A stretch of DNA of 64,000 bases from Leptospira kmetyi serovar Malaysia str. Bejo-Iso9 (GCF_000243735.2 NZ_AHMP02000003.1:3740001-3804000), one strand, 5' to 3'. Shown: positions 1 through 13,348, counted from the stretch's first letter. The notes: generated from the sequence alone by a model not told the origin. Translations and numbers: made by a program.

Positions 1-3000
1 TGAGAATGATCTTCGTAAAATCCGCCTGGACCGCGGGTTTGCTCACGTAATCGTCCATTCCCGCCTCGATACATTTTTCCCTTTCTCCGGCGACGATCCC
101 CGCGGTTAACGCGATGATCGGAACCCTTTTGTCCATTTCCAAACCGCGGATCGCCTTGGTCGCCTCGTATCCGTTCAGATCCGGCATTTGAATATCCATA
201 AAGATCAGATCGGGAATCCATCTTAGGTTTTGTTCCACCGCTTCGAGTCCGTTCTGCGCTTCTATGATTTTTGCGGAGGGGAGAATTCTTGTAACGATAC
301 TTTTTGTGAGTAACATGTTGACCGGGTTATCCTCGACGATCATAACCTTCGCGTGTTTACGGATGGCCGCTTCGGTTTCGTTGTTTCCAGGTATTTGGGA
401 TTTACGGGAGGGCTTTTGCAGAAGCTGGTTTCTTCCCAATAGATCGTAAAGTTGTCGGATATAAATCGGCTTCGTAAGAACTTCTTGGATTCCGTTTTGT
501 TGGGAAGCCTCGATCGTTTCGGAATCGTCCGAAGCGCTACTCAAAAGAACGATGGATTGTTCTTCCGGTGGGACCCGCAATTTTTCTCGGATGAGTTTGG
601 ACGTTTCTATTCCGTCCAAAAACGGCATGTGATAGTCCATTAGAATAACATCATATCTTTTTCCGGAGGCGATTCTTTCGATCGCGTCCGTACCGGTTTT
701 GACGGACTCGCAGGGTATATTCCGTAATTGTAACATATCTTCCAGGATTTTGCGGTTGTTGTCGTTGTCGTCCACTATGAGTACGTTTTTGATGGAATCG
801 AACTTAGGCCACTTTTCCTCTTCGTCGGATACGATTTCCATTTTCAGATCGAAGTAAAACTCGCTTCCCTTTTTGAGTTCGCTTTTGAGTTCCAAATTGC
901 TTCCCATCATTGACAGGAGTTTGTTGGAGATCGTAAGGCCGAGTCCGGTTCCTCCAAATCTTCTCGTGGTGGAAGCGTCTTCTTGGGAGAATGCGTCGAA
1001 TATTTTTTTTTGATTCTCCTGCGCGATTCCGATTCCGGTATCCCGAACGGAGAATCTCAATACCATAAGCGAATCCGAGATTCTTTCCCGAACGTCGATT
1101 TTAAATTCGATCTCGCCTTCTTCCGTGAACTTGACCGCGTTGCTGAAAAGATTCACTATGATCTGTTTCAAACGGACGCTGTCCGTGATCACGAGTTTCG
1201 GAACGGCAGGCGATATGTTTACGAGAAGTTCCAAATCCTTCTTATGCGCTTGGAATTTGATCGTATTTACGATCTGCGTTCCGAGTTCCAGAATATCCGC
1301 GGCCTCGTAGGAAAGTTCGAGTTTGCCCGCTTCAATTTTAGAAAAATCTAATATATCGTTGATGATGTCCAAAAGGGAACCGGCCGATTGATACACGGTC
1401 ATCATATATTGGTGTTGGGTCGCATCCAGATTGGTTCGAAGCAACAGATCCGTAAAACCGATGATTCCGTTTAAAGGGGTTCGGATCTCGTGGCTCATGT
1501 TCGCCAAAAATTCCGATTTCGCCGCGTTGGCCCTTTCCGCGATCGCTTTGGATCGTTTGAGTTCGTCTCGTTGCAGAAAACTCTCCGTGATATCCTGCGT
1601 AAACATCATGATCCCGCCGATCGATCCGTCGAGTTGATACCAGGGTCTGACTTCCCAACGAAGATATTGATCGTGTTCCCAACCATCCGGTCTCCAGATG
1701 TCCTCGTCCTTTTTGATGACTTCTCCCGTTAAACATCTTTGATGAATCGTTTTCCATTCTCGGCCGATGTTCGGAAAAACTTCGTAATGCGATAAACCTA
1801 TGATTTGTCTTCCTTGGAGATGATATTCGCTCATCCAACGTTGACTGACCGCGATGTATTTCAAATCCGTATCGAACATCGCGACCGCGGCCGGAGCGTG
1901 TTCTACGAACGCGAGAAGTCTGGATCTTTCCTTAAAGAGTTCGATTTCGATTTTTTTTCTTTGATCGATGTCGTAGATCGCGCCGTAGATTCTTTTGCAG
2001 ATTCCGTTTTCGAACTCGGCGTTGGCGACCGTACGAACCCAAAGTTCGTTTCCTTTTGCGGTCACCAGTTGCATTTCTAAATCGTAAGGAGTTCCGTCTT
2101 GAATGAGACGATTGACCGCTTCCAAAACCTTCGTTCTGCTTTCTCCTTCCTTAACGAACTGAAGACCTTGATCGATCGTTGGAATAAAATCCGGTTCGAC
2201 TTCGTGCATCTCTTTGGTGACCGCGGACCAGGTTCCTTGCCCCGTCGTTAAGTCCGCCTCCCAAGCTCCGATGCGTATGAGTTTGCTCGTTTGTTCCAAA
2301 AGCGCTTTTGCACGAATGAGTTCGCTTTCGAAGTTTTTACTTTCGGTGATATCGTGTGTGATGACCATCACCGAATAATCGGGAAGTTCGACGGGAAGGG
2401 AAGTCACTCTTGTCCAAGTGACCGTGTTGTCTTCCTTCGGAATTCCGACCACGACGTTCTTGATGACTTTCTTTTCGTTTTTGGCGCGTTGACTCGGAAG
2501 TTCTTCGCGAACGAGAGGTCTTCCATCGGAACTGATGTATTTTTTATTTTTATGGACTCCCTTTTTGAGATCCTCTTCCGTTAAGCCGAGAATCTGTTCG
2601 AGCATCGGATTGACTTTTACGATTCGATTTTCCTTATCGATCAACGTGACGCCGACGGGAAGCGCTTCGAAAAGAGTTTTGAGTTCGACTTCGCTTTTAC
2701 GTAGAAGTTCGGTCGTTTCCTTAATCGGAGTGATATCATTTACAATCACATAGAATCCCTCGATTTTCCCGTTCTTTATATCGGGTACGTAATGCGCCAA
2801 AGAATCGCGGAAAGTTTTTCCATCGGGCGCCGGAATTCTCCTTTCAAATCTTTGTTCTTCTCCTCTCAAAACACCTTCAATATGCGGCAGATTCTTTTGG
2901 AATATTGCCTCTCCTAAAACTTCTCGCATATTTTTCCCGATAATTTCCTCGGGTTTCCTGCCGAACCAATCTTCATAAGCGCGATTTGCAAATTGGTTGA

Positions 3001-3496
3001 ATAAATTCTTATCCCAGTACCCGATCATCGACGGAAGATTATTGAGAATGGTGCTAAGTTGTTGTTCGAGACTGGAGGATTCCCCGTTCTCCCCGAGATC
3101 GTCCTGAAGATCGACGGCGCCGATCAATCGAACCGGAATCTTTTTTTCGTTTTGTACGATGCGGACATAAGACCGGATCGACTTGATTCCGTTTTTTGAA
3201 TGAAAGGAAAGAATCTGCGTCTCATCCAACGCGGAATTTACGGACGTTTGCTGAAGCAGTTCGGAAATTTTTTGAGCGGTCGTATCGGGAATGAGAAGGT
3301 TCGGATCGTCGAATTCCTCGGCTTCCTTTCGGTTGTAACCGAGGGTGTAAAAAAACTTAGGATTGCATTGAAACCCGGAAGAGGGCGCGGGATCGAAAAT
3401 CCAAAGACCTTCGGCTCCGCGTTTTTGGATGAATTGAAAGTGTTTCGGATCCGATTGAATCCAAAGATAAAGTTCCTGTTCGAAGGGAGATAACAT
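1..3496 (-). CDS. Multi-PAS hybrid sensor histidine kinase with two receiver domains (C-terminus outside window)
   Basis: Reading the minus strand from an ATG at 3496 gives more than 1160 residues with no stop before the window edge. No membrane segment is visible at the N-terminus, so it is probably cytoplasmic. About five PAS-like domains fill residues 10-640. They are followed by HisKA with MSHEIRTPLNG (phospho-His near 666), an HATPase_c domain (N box NLFSNAVKF near 786, G box GGTGLGLTIS near 848), a first receiver (VDDNDNN, phospho-acceptor in LMDYHMP) and a second receiver (VEDNPVN, acceptor in FMDIQMP) that runs off the left edge. The family senses signals through PAS and relays phosphate His-Asp. 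An Hpt domain may follow outside the window. A good -35/-10 pair lies just upstream. The signal is unknown. Confidence 0.93.
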   Translation of the reverse strand, partial: MLSPFEQELYLWIQSDPKHFQFIQKRGAEGLWIFDPAPSSGFQCNPKFFYTLGYNRKEAEEFDDPNLLIPDTTAQKISELLQQTSVNSALDETQILSFHSKNGIKSIRSYVRIVQNEKKIPVRLIGAVDLQDDLGENGESSSLEQQLSTILNNLPSMIGYWDKNLFNQFANRAYEDWFGRKPEEIIGKNMREVLGEAIFQKNLPHIEGVLRGEEQRFERRIPAPDGKTFRDSLAHYVPDIKNGKIEGFYVIVNDITPIKETTELLRKSEVELKTLFEALPVGVTLIDKENRIVKVNPMLEQILGLTEEDLKKGVHKNKKYISSDGRPLVREELPSQRAKNEKKVIKNVVVGIPKEDNTVTWTRVTSLPVELPDYSVMVITHDITESKNFESELIRAKALLEQTSKLIRIGAWEADLTTGQGTWSAVTKEMHEVEPDFIPTIDQGLQFVKEGESRTKVLEAVNRLIQDGTPYDLEMQLVTAKGNELWVRTVANAEFENGICKRIYGAIYDIDQRKKIEIELFKERSRLLAFVEHAPAAVAMFDTDLKYIAVSQRWMSEYHLQGRQIIGLSHYEVFPNIGREWKTIHQRCLTGEVIKKDEDIWRPDGWEHDQYLRWEVRPWYQLDGSIGGIMMFTQDITESFLQRDELKRSKAIAERANAAKSEFLANMSHEIRTPLNGIIGFTDLLLRTNLDATQHQYMMTVYQSAGSLLDIINDILDFSKIEAGKLELSYEAADILELGTQIVNTIKFQAHKKDLELLVNISPAVPKLVITDSVRLKQIIVNLFSNAVKFTEEGEIEFKIDVRERISDSLMVLRFSVRDTGIGIAQENQKKIFDAFSQEDASTTRRFGGTGLGLTISNKLLSMMGSNLELKSELKKGSEFYFDLKMEIVSDEEEKWPKFDSIKNVLIVDDNDNNRKILEDMLQLRNIPCESVKTGTDAIERIASGKRYDVILMDYHMPFLDGIETSKLIREKLRVPPEEQSIVLLSSASDDSETIEASQQNGIQEVLTKPIYIRQLYDLLGRNQLLQKPSRKSQIPGNNETEAAIRKHAKVMIVEDNPVNMLLTKSIVTRILPSAKIIEAQNGLEAVEQNLRWIPDLIFMDIQMPDLNGYEATKAIRGLEMDKRVPIIALTAGIVAGEREKCIEAGMDDYVSKPAVQADFTKIIL

Positions 3497-3898
3497 ACGA
3501 TCCGGATTTTTTGATTCTATAGTTGAGGACTCAATAAATTGTCAAAAAAAATCCAAGTCAAATTAAAATTCAAGTGTGAGAGGGAGGAATTCGGAAAAGA
3601 GAATATAAACCGATTCTACGAGTTTCATCACTTGACTGAATCCCAAGAAAATTAGGTCATGAACCGTTGCGGCCATTTCTTTTGATTCCCTTTTGTTGCT
3701 TTTATGGCAAAATAGGGAAGGTTTTTTTAATGCCGATTTATAAAGAAAAAGCGATCTTTTTTAAAAGGAAATGAAAGCGGTTTTCAAAAGAAGAATATTC
3801 AAAAAATTGAATTTACTTCGTTCAACCGAGGAAAAGTTGTTCGGACAGAAAGAATTTAGAGTCTCGTTGCGGAAGCGATTCGACAGAGGAAATCCCGT
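3497..3898. other. 402-bp intergenic region between two divergent histidine kinase genes
   Basis: This AT-rich spacer holds the minus-strand promoter described above and the ribosome-binding site of the plus-strand kinase. Apart from those I see no ORF with a credible start, no strong hairpin and no clear operator. Several A- and T-tracts (3543-3550, 3724-3730, 3757-3764) suggest bent or upstream promoter DNA. Confidence 0.5.
3516..3545 (-). promoter_or_regulatory. Sigma-70-type promoter for the hybrid histidine kinase
   Basis: On the minus strand a perfect -35 TTGACA (3545-3540) is followed after 18 bases by TATAGA (3521-3516), about 20 bases before the ATG at 3496. Spacing and position fit a housekeeping promoter with a very short leader. 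This is inferred from the sequence only. Confidence 0.5.
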
Positions 3899-6307
3899 TT
3901 GAAGATACCCAATTTTTTAAGGATACCGGTTTTTTCGGATGCTGAAAAGGATTTTTCCGTCCGTTTGTTGTACGGAATCATGTTGGCCTGTTTGGCGGTC
4001 GCCTTGGGGTATCGGATCTTACATCCGATTTTAGCGGAAAAACCGAAGGCGATTTACGTCGCACCGTTTTTGATCAGCGTCGCGGTTGTGATCTGTCACA
4101 TGATCGCAAAAAGCGGAAGAATTCTTTTGGCGTCTCATGTTCTCGTCGGAATCGAATGGGTCGCCGCGTTTTCTCTGATGCTTCGCGAAGGTGCGACTCA
4201 AACCATCGTCTTTCCTTTCTGTATCATTTTAATCCTCAGTTCCGCGTTGCTTTTGGGAATGAGGGCAGCGTATATTTATACTTCCTTATCGATCTTCTTC
4301 GGAATCGCGATCACCTATCTCGTACAAAACGGAACGATCACGCCGCCTGAATCGTCCGGAGGTCCTTGGTCCGCTTTGCTCGGAGAAATTTCCGCGTTTA
4401 TACTCGTCGGGATTTTGATGCGTTATACTCTCGGCGGTTTCAAAAAGATAAAATCCGAATCCTCCGAAATTCAACGTTATGCGAAATTGGGAGGATGGAG
4501 TTTGAACACTCGAAATCTCGAACTCATTCTCACCAAGGAATATCAATATCTTCTCGGATACGAAGACGCGAAAGAATCCAAATCCTTGCCCTTGTCCGCT
4601 TATATGAACACGTATGTCGCGACCGAAGAGGATAAAACGAGAATTCTCTCCGCGCTTTCCGAAAGTCTGAAAAAAAAGGACGAGCCCGATTTTTCCGTGG
4701 AGTTGACGTATCAAATCCGAAGGAGGGACGGGAAGAATCGATTCTTGTCCGTTCAGGGAAAATTTAGGGATTCCATCGTGGCCTTCGGAACCGCGCAGGA
4801 CATCACGGAACGTTATCTTGCAGAAGAAGCTTTGAAGCCGACTCAGGAAATTTATTCCAAGGTGTTTACTCTGAGTCCGATCGCGACTTCGATCTCTTCC
4901 GTGGAAGACGGAAGATACTTGGAAGTCAACGACAGCTTTTTAAAACTCTTCGGATATACGAGAGAGGAAACGATCGGAAGGACGAGTTTGGAACTCAACA
5001 TTTGGCCGGATCCTCAAGAAAGAAAAAAATATTTGGAGAAGATGTATCAACACGGAATCGTCGTGGATCAGGAAGTGATTCTTCAAGGTAAAAACGGAAA
5101 AGTGGTTCACTCCGAATGTTACAGCACCTTCGCAGAGATCAACGGGAAACTCTGCGCGATCAATCTCGTAAAGGACCTCTCCGAAAAAAAGGAAGCCGAA
5201 GCGCTTCGAACCTTAAACAAGGAAATCGTGGATCAGAACGAACTGATCGAAAAACAAAAACAGGAACTTGAGGAAATTCTAAAGGACTTAAAAAAGACCC
5301 AGAACCAATTGATCGTTTCCGAAAAGATGGCCGCCTTAGGACAGTTAGTCGCCGGGATCGCGCACGAAATCAACAACCCGATCGGGGTCATCAAGGCCGC
5401 GAACGATTCCATACAGAATTATTTCGACAGTTCCACGGATAGAATGACCCAAGCCTCGGAGATTCTCCGCGGATTGAAAGAGGAATTGTTAAACGAACTC
5501 TATACGTTTTTAAAGAAGGGAAAAAAAGATCGGGAAATCCTTTCGCCCAAGGAAGTCCGAAACCGCATCAAAGAACTCGAAGGAAAACTAAAGGACAGGG
5601 GCTTTGAGAATTCTCATTCGATCGCGCAGGATTTGGTCGAGGTTGGGTTGGATTCTTCCCTGGACGAATTTCCGAATCTCTTCGGCGATAAGAACGCGCA
5701 GGGATTGCTTCATTTTGCGCTCGAAGAAATACAAGCGTCCAAAAGTTCCAAGCTGATCGATATGTCCGTAAACAGGACTTCCAAGATCGTGTTCGCTTTG
5801 CGTAAGTTTTCGCATTTCGGATCGGAAGGAATCAAAACCTCCGTGGTCATTCAGGAGGGAATCGAAACCGTTCTTACGATCTATCAGAATCAATTGAAAG
5901 TCGGGGTCGAAATCCGAAAATCCTACGGAGACGTTCCGCCAATTCAAGGTTATGCGGACGATCTCATCAACGTTTGGACGAACCTGATCTACAACGCGGC
6001 TCAGGCGATGTCCTTTAAGGGAACTCTCACCATTCGAATATATAAAGCGAGGGAAAACGAAATCGAGGTGTCCATTTCCGATACGGGACCGGGAATTCCG
6101 GCGGACGCGACGGAAAGAATCTTCGAACCTTTTTTTACCACAAAGGCGCCCGGAGAAGGTTCGGGACTCGGTTTGGACATCGCAAGGAGAATCATAGAAT
6201 CCCACAACGGAACGATCCGATTTGAAACCTCTTCCAAGGGAACTACCTTCTTCGTCCGTCTTCCGATCGAGGATACGAATTCGAATTCAAAGAATCAGGA
6301 ACGTTAG
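3899..6307 (+). CDS. Membrane-bound PAS sensor histidine kinase
   Basis: The start is a TTG at 3899 preceded by an AGAGGA ribosome-binding site; the nearby ATG at 3939 is out of frame. Residues 20-175 form several hydrophobic segments. Two PAS domains follow (about 190-305 and 315-430), then a coiled coil (430-480), HisKA with the phospho-His in AGIAHEINNP (near 488), a helical insertion of about 190 residues, and HATPase_c with NLIYNAAQAM, SDTGPGIP and GSGLGLDIARRI. There is no receiver domain, so a separate response regulator is expected; none lies next to it. It is divergent from the hybrid kinase at 1-3496 and convergent with the FlaA-like gene. The signal is unknown. The class assignment is secure. 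Confidence 0.93.
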   Translation: MKIPNFLRIPVFSDAEKDFSVRLLYGIMLACLAVALGYRILHPILAEKPKAIYVAPFLISVAVVICHMIAKSGRILLASHVLVGIEWVAAFSLMLREGATQTIVFPFCIILILSSALLLGMRAAYIYTSLSIFFGIAITYLVQNGTITPPESSGGPWSALLGEISAFILVGILMRYTLGGFKKIKSESSEIQRYAKLGGWSLNTRNLELILTKEYQYLLGYEDAKESKSLPLSAYMNTYVATEEDKTRILSALSESLKKKDEPDFSVELTYQIRRRDGKNRFLSVQGKFRDSIVAFGTAQDITERYLAEEALKPTQEIYSKVFTLSPIATSISSVEDGRYLEVNDSFLKLFGYTREETIGRTSLELNIWPDPQERKKYLEKMYQHGIVVDQEVILQGKNGKVVHSECYSTFAEINGKLCAINLVKDLSEKKEAEALRTLNKEIVDQNELIEKQKQELEEILKDLKKTQNQLIVSEKMAALGQLVAGIAHEINNPIGVIKAANDSIQNYFDSSTDRMTQASEILRGLKEELLNELYTFLKKGKKDREILSPKEVRNRIKELEGKLKDRGFENSHSIAQDLVEVGLDSSLDEFPNLFGDKNAQGLLHFALEEIQASKSSKLIDMSVNRTSKIVFALRKFSHFGSEGIKTSVVIQEGIETVLTIYQNQLKVGVEIRKSYGDVPPIQGYADDLINVWTNLIYNAAQAMSFKGTLTIRIYKARENEIEVSISDTGPGIPADATERIFEPFFTTKAPGEGSGLGLDIARRIIESHNGTIRFETSSKGTTFFVRLPIEDTNSNSKNQER

Positions 6308-6330
6308 ACGATCTTTGAAAGGATTTCGGT

Positions 6331-7008
<678 letters not shown>

Positions 7009-7095
7009 AGAATCGGTTGACACGCTTCTTCCAAAGGTTTCCACTATCCGAATTATCGTCAAAAAACTAATAAACCTAATTCATAGGAGTGCAAA

Positions 7096-8190
<1,095 letters not shown>

Positions 8191-8212
8191 GAATCAAAAA
8201 ATTTCACAGGAT

Positions 8213-8240
8213 AAAAAGCCCGGACTTCCGGGCTTTTTTT
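8213..8240 (+). terminator. Rho-independent terminator after the Ig-like repeat gene
   Basis: AGCCCGGA and TCCGGGCT pair around a two-base loop, with A-tract upstream and seven T residues downstream. It sits 23 bases after the stop at 8190 and separates this gene from comF. Confidence 0.85.
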
Positions 8241-8275
8241 ATGTCTTCGCGACGTTTTCAAGAACCGTAAGAGGT

Positions 8276-9031
8276 ATGAAACTTCGGAAACTTTTGGATT
8301 TATTCTTACCCTCCACCTGCGAATTCTGCGGAAGATACGATTTCTTTTCCTCCAAGATCGGAGTTTGTAAATCTTGTCATCGTGAAAATTCGGAAACGCC
8401 GATCCGTCTCGAACGTTTATGCAGGATTTGTAAAGAACCTTCAAGCGGGGGAGAATGCGTCTTCTGTTCTTCCAGAAACGTATTTTTCGACGAGATGAAA
8501 TTCTTAAAAAGCAGAACTCCGTTTCTTGCAAAGGCGATCAATCGAATCAAACACGGATCGGTTTATATGCTATCGATCTATCTTTCGTTGGGTCTAAAAA
8601 AAGAATTAAGATCCTGGAAGAATCTGAACTTCTCCGGAATTCTTCTGATGCCTTCCACAAAAACGAAATGGTATCAACGGAAAAAAAGAAGGCCTTTCGA
8701 ATCCTGCGACTTCGCATTAAAAAGAATTCTAAACATTCTTTCCGCTCCGTTGATCGCTCCGATCGAAAAGATCAGCGGTGAAAAACAAGCGGGTAAAAGT
8801 TTTGCGGATCGTTTCGTTCACGCAAGACTTGCATTTCGAATTCAAGAAGAGTATAAAGAGAAGTTAAAGGGAAACTATCTCGTGATAGACGACGTGTTTA
8901 CGACGGGAGCTTCGGCGAACGAACTCGCGAGAATTTTAATCCGAAATGGGGCGGATGGCGTTCGAATTTTGACCCTGATCCGAACGGAAGGCCGGGAATT
9001 TGAAATGAAAAAAGACGTTACAAATGTTTAG
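8276..9031 (+). CDS. comF: ComF-family amidophosphoribosyltransferase
   Basis: The 251-residue product has the ComF layout: an N-terminal zinc-binding region with paired cysteines (CEFCGRY, CKSC, CRIC, CVFC) in the first 70 residues, and a C-terminal phosphoribosyltransferase domain with the PRPP loop VIDDVFTTGAS near residue 205. ComF is tied to DNA uptake in competent bacteria, but in non-competent lineages its role is unclear and may concern nucleotide salvage or DNA repair. The next gene, 27 bases on, is DNA polymerase IV, so the two may be cotranscribed, which favours a DNA-repair link. AAGAGG upstream of the ATG is the ribosome-binding site. Confidence 0.88.
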   Translation: MKLRKLLDLFLPSTCEFCGRYDFFSSKIGVCKSCHRENSETPIRLERLCRICKEPSSGGECVFCSSRNVFFDEMKFLKSRTPFLAKAINRIKHGSVYMLSIYLSLGLKKELRSWKNLNFSGILLMPSTKTKWYQRKKRRPFESCDFALKRILNILSAPLIAPIEKISGEKQAGKSFADRFVHARLAFRIQEEYKEKLKGNYLVIDDVFTTGASANELARILIRNGADGVRILTLIRTEGREFEMKKDVTNV

Positions 9032-9041
9032 CTGTTTGTAA
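9018..9041. promoter_or_regulatory. Inverted repeat in front of dinB (candidate operator)
   Basis: TTACAAA, ten bases, then TTTGTAA form a perfect 7-bp dyad across the comF stop codon and 18 bases before the dinB ATG. The position suits a repressor site or a small structured element. The order of half-sites (CAAA...TTTG) is the reverse of the TTTG-N5-CAAA motif I recall for Leptospira LexA, so I do not call it an SOS box. Confidence 0.35.
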
Positions 9042-9058
9042 ATTGACTTCAACCGGAT

Positions 9059-10147
<1,089 letters not shown>

Positions 10148-10156
10148 TATTCTAAA

Positions 10157-11182
10157 TTATCTTTTGATGCCGATTCCGACCGAAAAGGACGGTTCCTGAA
10201 AGTGATAGGACTTCGCATTTCCGATCAAATCCGTTTTGCGATATTGAACCGCGGCGTTCACGAAATAAGAATCCGATTCCCATTGAATCCCGGTGCCAGC
10301 CCAAACCGCGGTTTGCGTCAAGGTCCCCGAATAAATTCCTCCGTCGTAACTACGGCCGATTCCAATTCCAGCTTGAAAAAACCAAAAAAGAGAATCCATA
10401 AGAGAAACGTAATATTTGATTCCGGGTAAAACGGACAAAGTGCCGATCGTAAACGCGTCGCTTCCTCGTTTGCCGCTTTTATATCCTCCGAAATGGGAAT
10501 CGAACAGAATCGAGATCGTCGAAAGCCCAGCAAGGTTTTGATATTCCGGTAAAGCGTTCAAAGTCGCGTTCGCAAAAATGCCCGTAACAGGAGAAATTCC
10601 CCGGTTCGGAAACGAAAAGGAATTCTGTTCGAGCCCGAGCGTAAATCCTAGATTTTTGTTCCTGCGATATTCGCCGTTCAACGATAAGGTTCTTACTCTT
10701 ATGGAATAATTTCTTTCCAAATACGGATCTATGTAGATTGTCGTTGCGACGATATCGATCGCGTTATAACCGCGGTTGAAACTCATTCCTTCGACGATAT
10801 GGGAGTTCCATTCTCCCGCGTTCAAAGAATAGTAGAATTTCTTAATGTTGTTTTGTTTTTCCGGTTCGGTCGTTTTGGGTTCGGGTTGTATTTCCGGTTT
10901 TTTGATTTCGGCAAGTAGAATCTTTTCTACGAGAGTTAGGTCGAACTTTTCCACGTTGCCGTTTACGTCCTCGACCAAAACGTGATCTTCTCGAAGCGAG
11001 GTTTTGACGTTTTCGATCGTTCTTCCGTCCTTTAAAAGTACCGTGTTCCCGAAAAGACCGGAGGAAAAGAATACGGTTAGGACCGCCGCGAGGGGCGCCA
11101 CTCGGATTCCAATCCGGGCGCGGCCGGGCCGAACGAAAAAGAATTCTCGGACCGGAAAACGAAACGAAAGAATCGAATTCAT
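10157..11182 (-). CDS. Barrel-like envelope protein ending an ECF sigma operon
   Basis: I do not recognise a named family. The likely start is the ATG at 11182; a TTG at 11191 overlaps the FecR stop and would couple translation. A basic N-terminus leads into one hydrophobic segment (APLAAVLTVFFSSGLFG) typical of export. The first mature segment (LLKDGRTIENVK...) matches the small domain at the C-terminus of the upstream FecR protein (ITLKDGTVLKGNV). The remaining 230 residues alternate polar and aromatic positions, are rich in Gly, Tyr and Ser, and end SFSVGIGIKR, as in outer-membrane barrels. As third gene of a sigma/FecR/barrel operon it may be the envelope target or sensor of the system. 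That role is inferred. Confidence 0.6.
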   Translation of the reverse strand: MNSILSFRFPVREFFFVRPGRARIGIRVAPLAAVLTVFFSSGLFGNTVLLKDGRTIENVKTSLREDHVLVEDVNGNVEKFDLTLVEKILLAEIKKPEIQPEPKTTEPEKQNNIKKFYYSLNAGEWNSHIVEGMSFNRGYNAIDIVATTIYIDPYLERNYSIRVRTLSLNGEYRRNKNLGFTLGLEQNSFSFPNRGISPVTGIFANATLNALPEYQNLAGLSTISILFDSHFGGYKSGKRGSDAFTIGTLSVLPGIKYYVSLMDSLFWFFQAGIGIGRSYDGGIYSGTLTQTAVWAGTGIQWESDSYFVNAAVQYRKTDLIGNAKSYHFQEPSFSVGIGIKR

Positions 11183-11187
11183 CTTTT

Positions 11188-12585
11188 TCAAAACGAAATC
11201 GACTCTATGTCAGAGGATTTTAAGATTCTTTTTTTGCCGTTTTCTTCCAAAACGTATTGGTTCTCGTATTGAATCACGTTCCCTTTGAGAACGGTTCCGT
11301 CCTTTAAAGTGATCGTCTTGATTCCCAATCGGATCGGTTCCTCTTTGGGGATCGAAGTTTTGTTTTCGCGCGGTTTCGACGAATTCTCCGCTTTTGAAGT
11401 TTCCGCTTTGGGAACGTTCGGTTTCGGAGTTACGCTTTCGTCCGCCGCTTTCGGAAATTCCAACGAAGTCGAATCTCCGAACTTTTCGGAAATACTTTCC
11501 AAAATTTGAATATTCTCAGGTTTGAATTCGATCTTTTTTTCTTGCGATACGTTTTCCGAAAGTTTGGTTTGAATCTCCCGTAAAGACGCTCGTATTTCCG
11601 GACCGTACGTTTCTATCGAACGATTTCCGTTCCATGTTTTGAGAAGATCCTCGCTTTGTTTTTCCGATAAACGTAAGGATTTTATTTCCAGGGAAGAATT
11701 GGAAACCGTTTCCGAAGAAAGATCTTTCCAATCCGTTTGAATTTCGATCTCCGGTGGACGATGGTTGTGGTTTTGCGCGGTCGTTGCGTTTCCGTTTTGT
11801 GCGGATTCTTTTTCAAACGAGTAGAGTAGGATCGGAAATAAATATCGTAAACCGGAGCGAATCCGAACGGAACCTTCCCAAACGCTGATCTTGTTTTGCT
11901 CTTCCGAACTTTCGATGAATACTTTCGTTCCCGTCAATTGAATCTCGGTTCCGTTGACGTAGAGTTTCGTTTTGGAACGTGGATCGGAAACGAATTCGTT
12001 TAACAAAAGATTTCCCTTTCGAACGAGAATCGACAACCGATAACCTCGATTCTTGGCGTCGGCCGCGGAACGCGCCAAATCGAGGACGCGCATTTCCGAA
12101 TTCGGAAAAATTCTAAACTGAACAAGACCTTGTTCTCCGGAGATTTCAACGTCGCAAAACGAGTTTGCGTTCGTGAGAATCCAATCGTTTCGTAAGGATT
12201 TTTCGTCGCAGTTTCCGCCGAATGCGAGAGGAAGTTTTTCTTCTTTGCCGAAGCCGTTTTGTTTGAAGATCAACGACACGGAAACGATCAACGCGATCAT
12301 CGCCGCCAAGGCCAAGATCGGATTTCTAAACTTACCGAGATCGACGACTTTTTTGGAAACGGGTTGCGGATCGGTTTTTTCGGATTCGAAAAGAATTTTT
12401 ACAAGTCCTTGTTTGTGCGTTCGCAAACCGGCTTGCGTTTGAACGTAGTTTTCGTATCTTTTTTTAAGCGCGGGATCGAGATCGACGATTTCGTTTAATC
12501 TTTCGTTCTCGTTCGGAGAAATTTCCCCGTAGAGAAACAGAGACGTCAGTTCTTCGAATTCTTCCTGTAGATCTTTTCTTTCCAT
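11188..12585 (-). CDS. FecR-domain membrane regulator (probable anti-sigma factor)
   Basis: The 465-residue protein starts two bases after the sigma factor stop. Residues 1-70 are helical and acidic and resemble the sigma-binding region of anti-sigma factors (LFLYGEISPNENERLNEIVDLD). One membrane helix lies near 90-110. A FecR-type domain follows (LYVNGTEIQLTGTKVFIE...VWEGSVRI, about 205-245). A long Lys/Glu/Pro linker leads to a small C-terminal domain, ITLKDGTVLKGNV...SDIESISF, which the next gene product also carries near its N-terminus. FecR proteins pass envelope signals to their sigma factor. No TonB-dependent receptor is linked, unlike the classical Fec system. Confidence 0.8.
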   Translation of the reverse strand: MERKDLQEEFEELTSLFLYGEISPNENERLNEIVDLDPALKKRYENYVQTQAGLRTHKQGLVKILFESEKTDPQPVSKKVVDLGKFRNPILALAAMIALIVSVSLIFKQNGFGKEEKLPLAFGGNCDEKSLRNDWILTNANSFCDVEISGEQGLVQFRIFPNSEMRVLDLARSAADAKNRGYRLSILVRKGNLLLNEFVSDPRSKTKLYVNGTEIQLTGTKVFIESSEEQNKISVWEGSVRIRSGLRYLFPILLYSFEKESAQNGNATTAQNHNHRPPEIEIQTDWKDLSSETVSNSSLEIKSLRLSEKQSEDLLKTWNGNRSIETYGPEIRASLREIQTKLSENVSQEKKIEFKPENIQILESISEKFGDSTSLEFPKAADESVTPKPNVPKAETSKAENSSKPRENKTSIPKEEPIRLGIKTITLKDGTVLKGNVIQYENQYVLEENGKKRILKSSDIESISF

Positions 12586-12586
12586 G

Positions 12587-13109
<523 letters not shown>

Positions 13110-13254
13110 TTTAACCTTTTGCTGTTCCGCGCAGGCGAGAATATTCCATAAAGCTGATATTCAATCCTCGTATTTGTAGTTTCGTGAATAAGACTGAATT
13201 TAATCGACTCATAAATCTTTCCCGCCTGGGATTTTTATCTTTTGAAAATAAATA

Positions 13255-13295
13255 AATCTTCCCCGTGAAATTTTAGGAATCACGAGGAAGATCTT
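13255..13295 (-). terminator. Hairpin terminator downstream of the lipoprotein gene
   Basis: On the minus strand AAGATCTTCC and a CGTG/CACG inner stem fold around an AT-rich loop and are followed by TTTATTTATTTT. The stem has one mismatch. It lies 155 bases past the lipoprotein stop, rather far, but no gene intervenes. Confidence 0.5.
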
Positions 13296-13348
13296 ATTAT
13301 AAATTGAAAATTTAAACCGACATCGTTTCCGCTTGAAATGCTCGGTCC

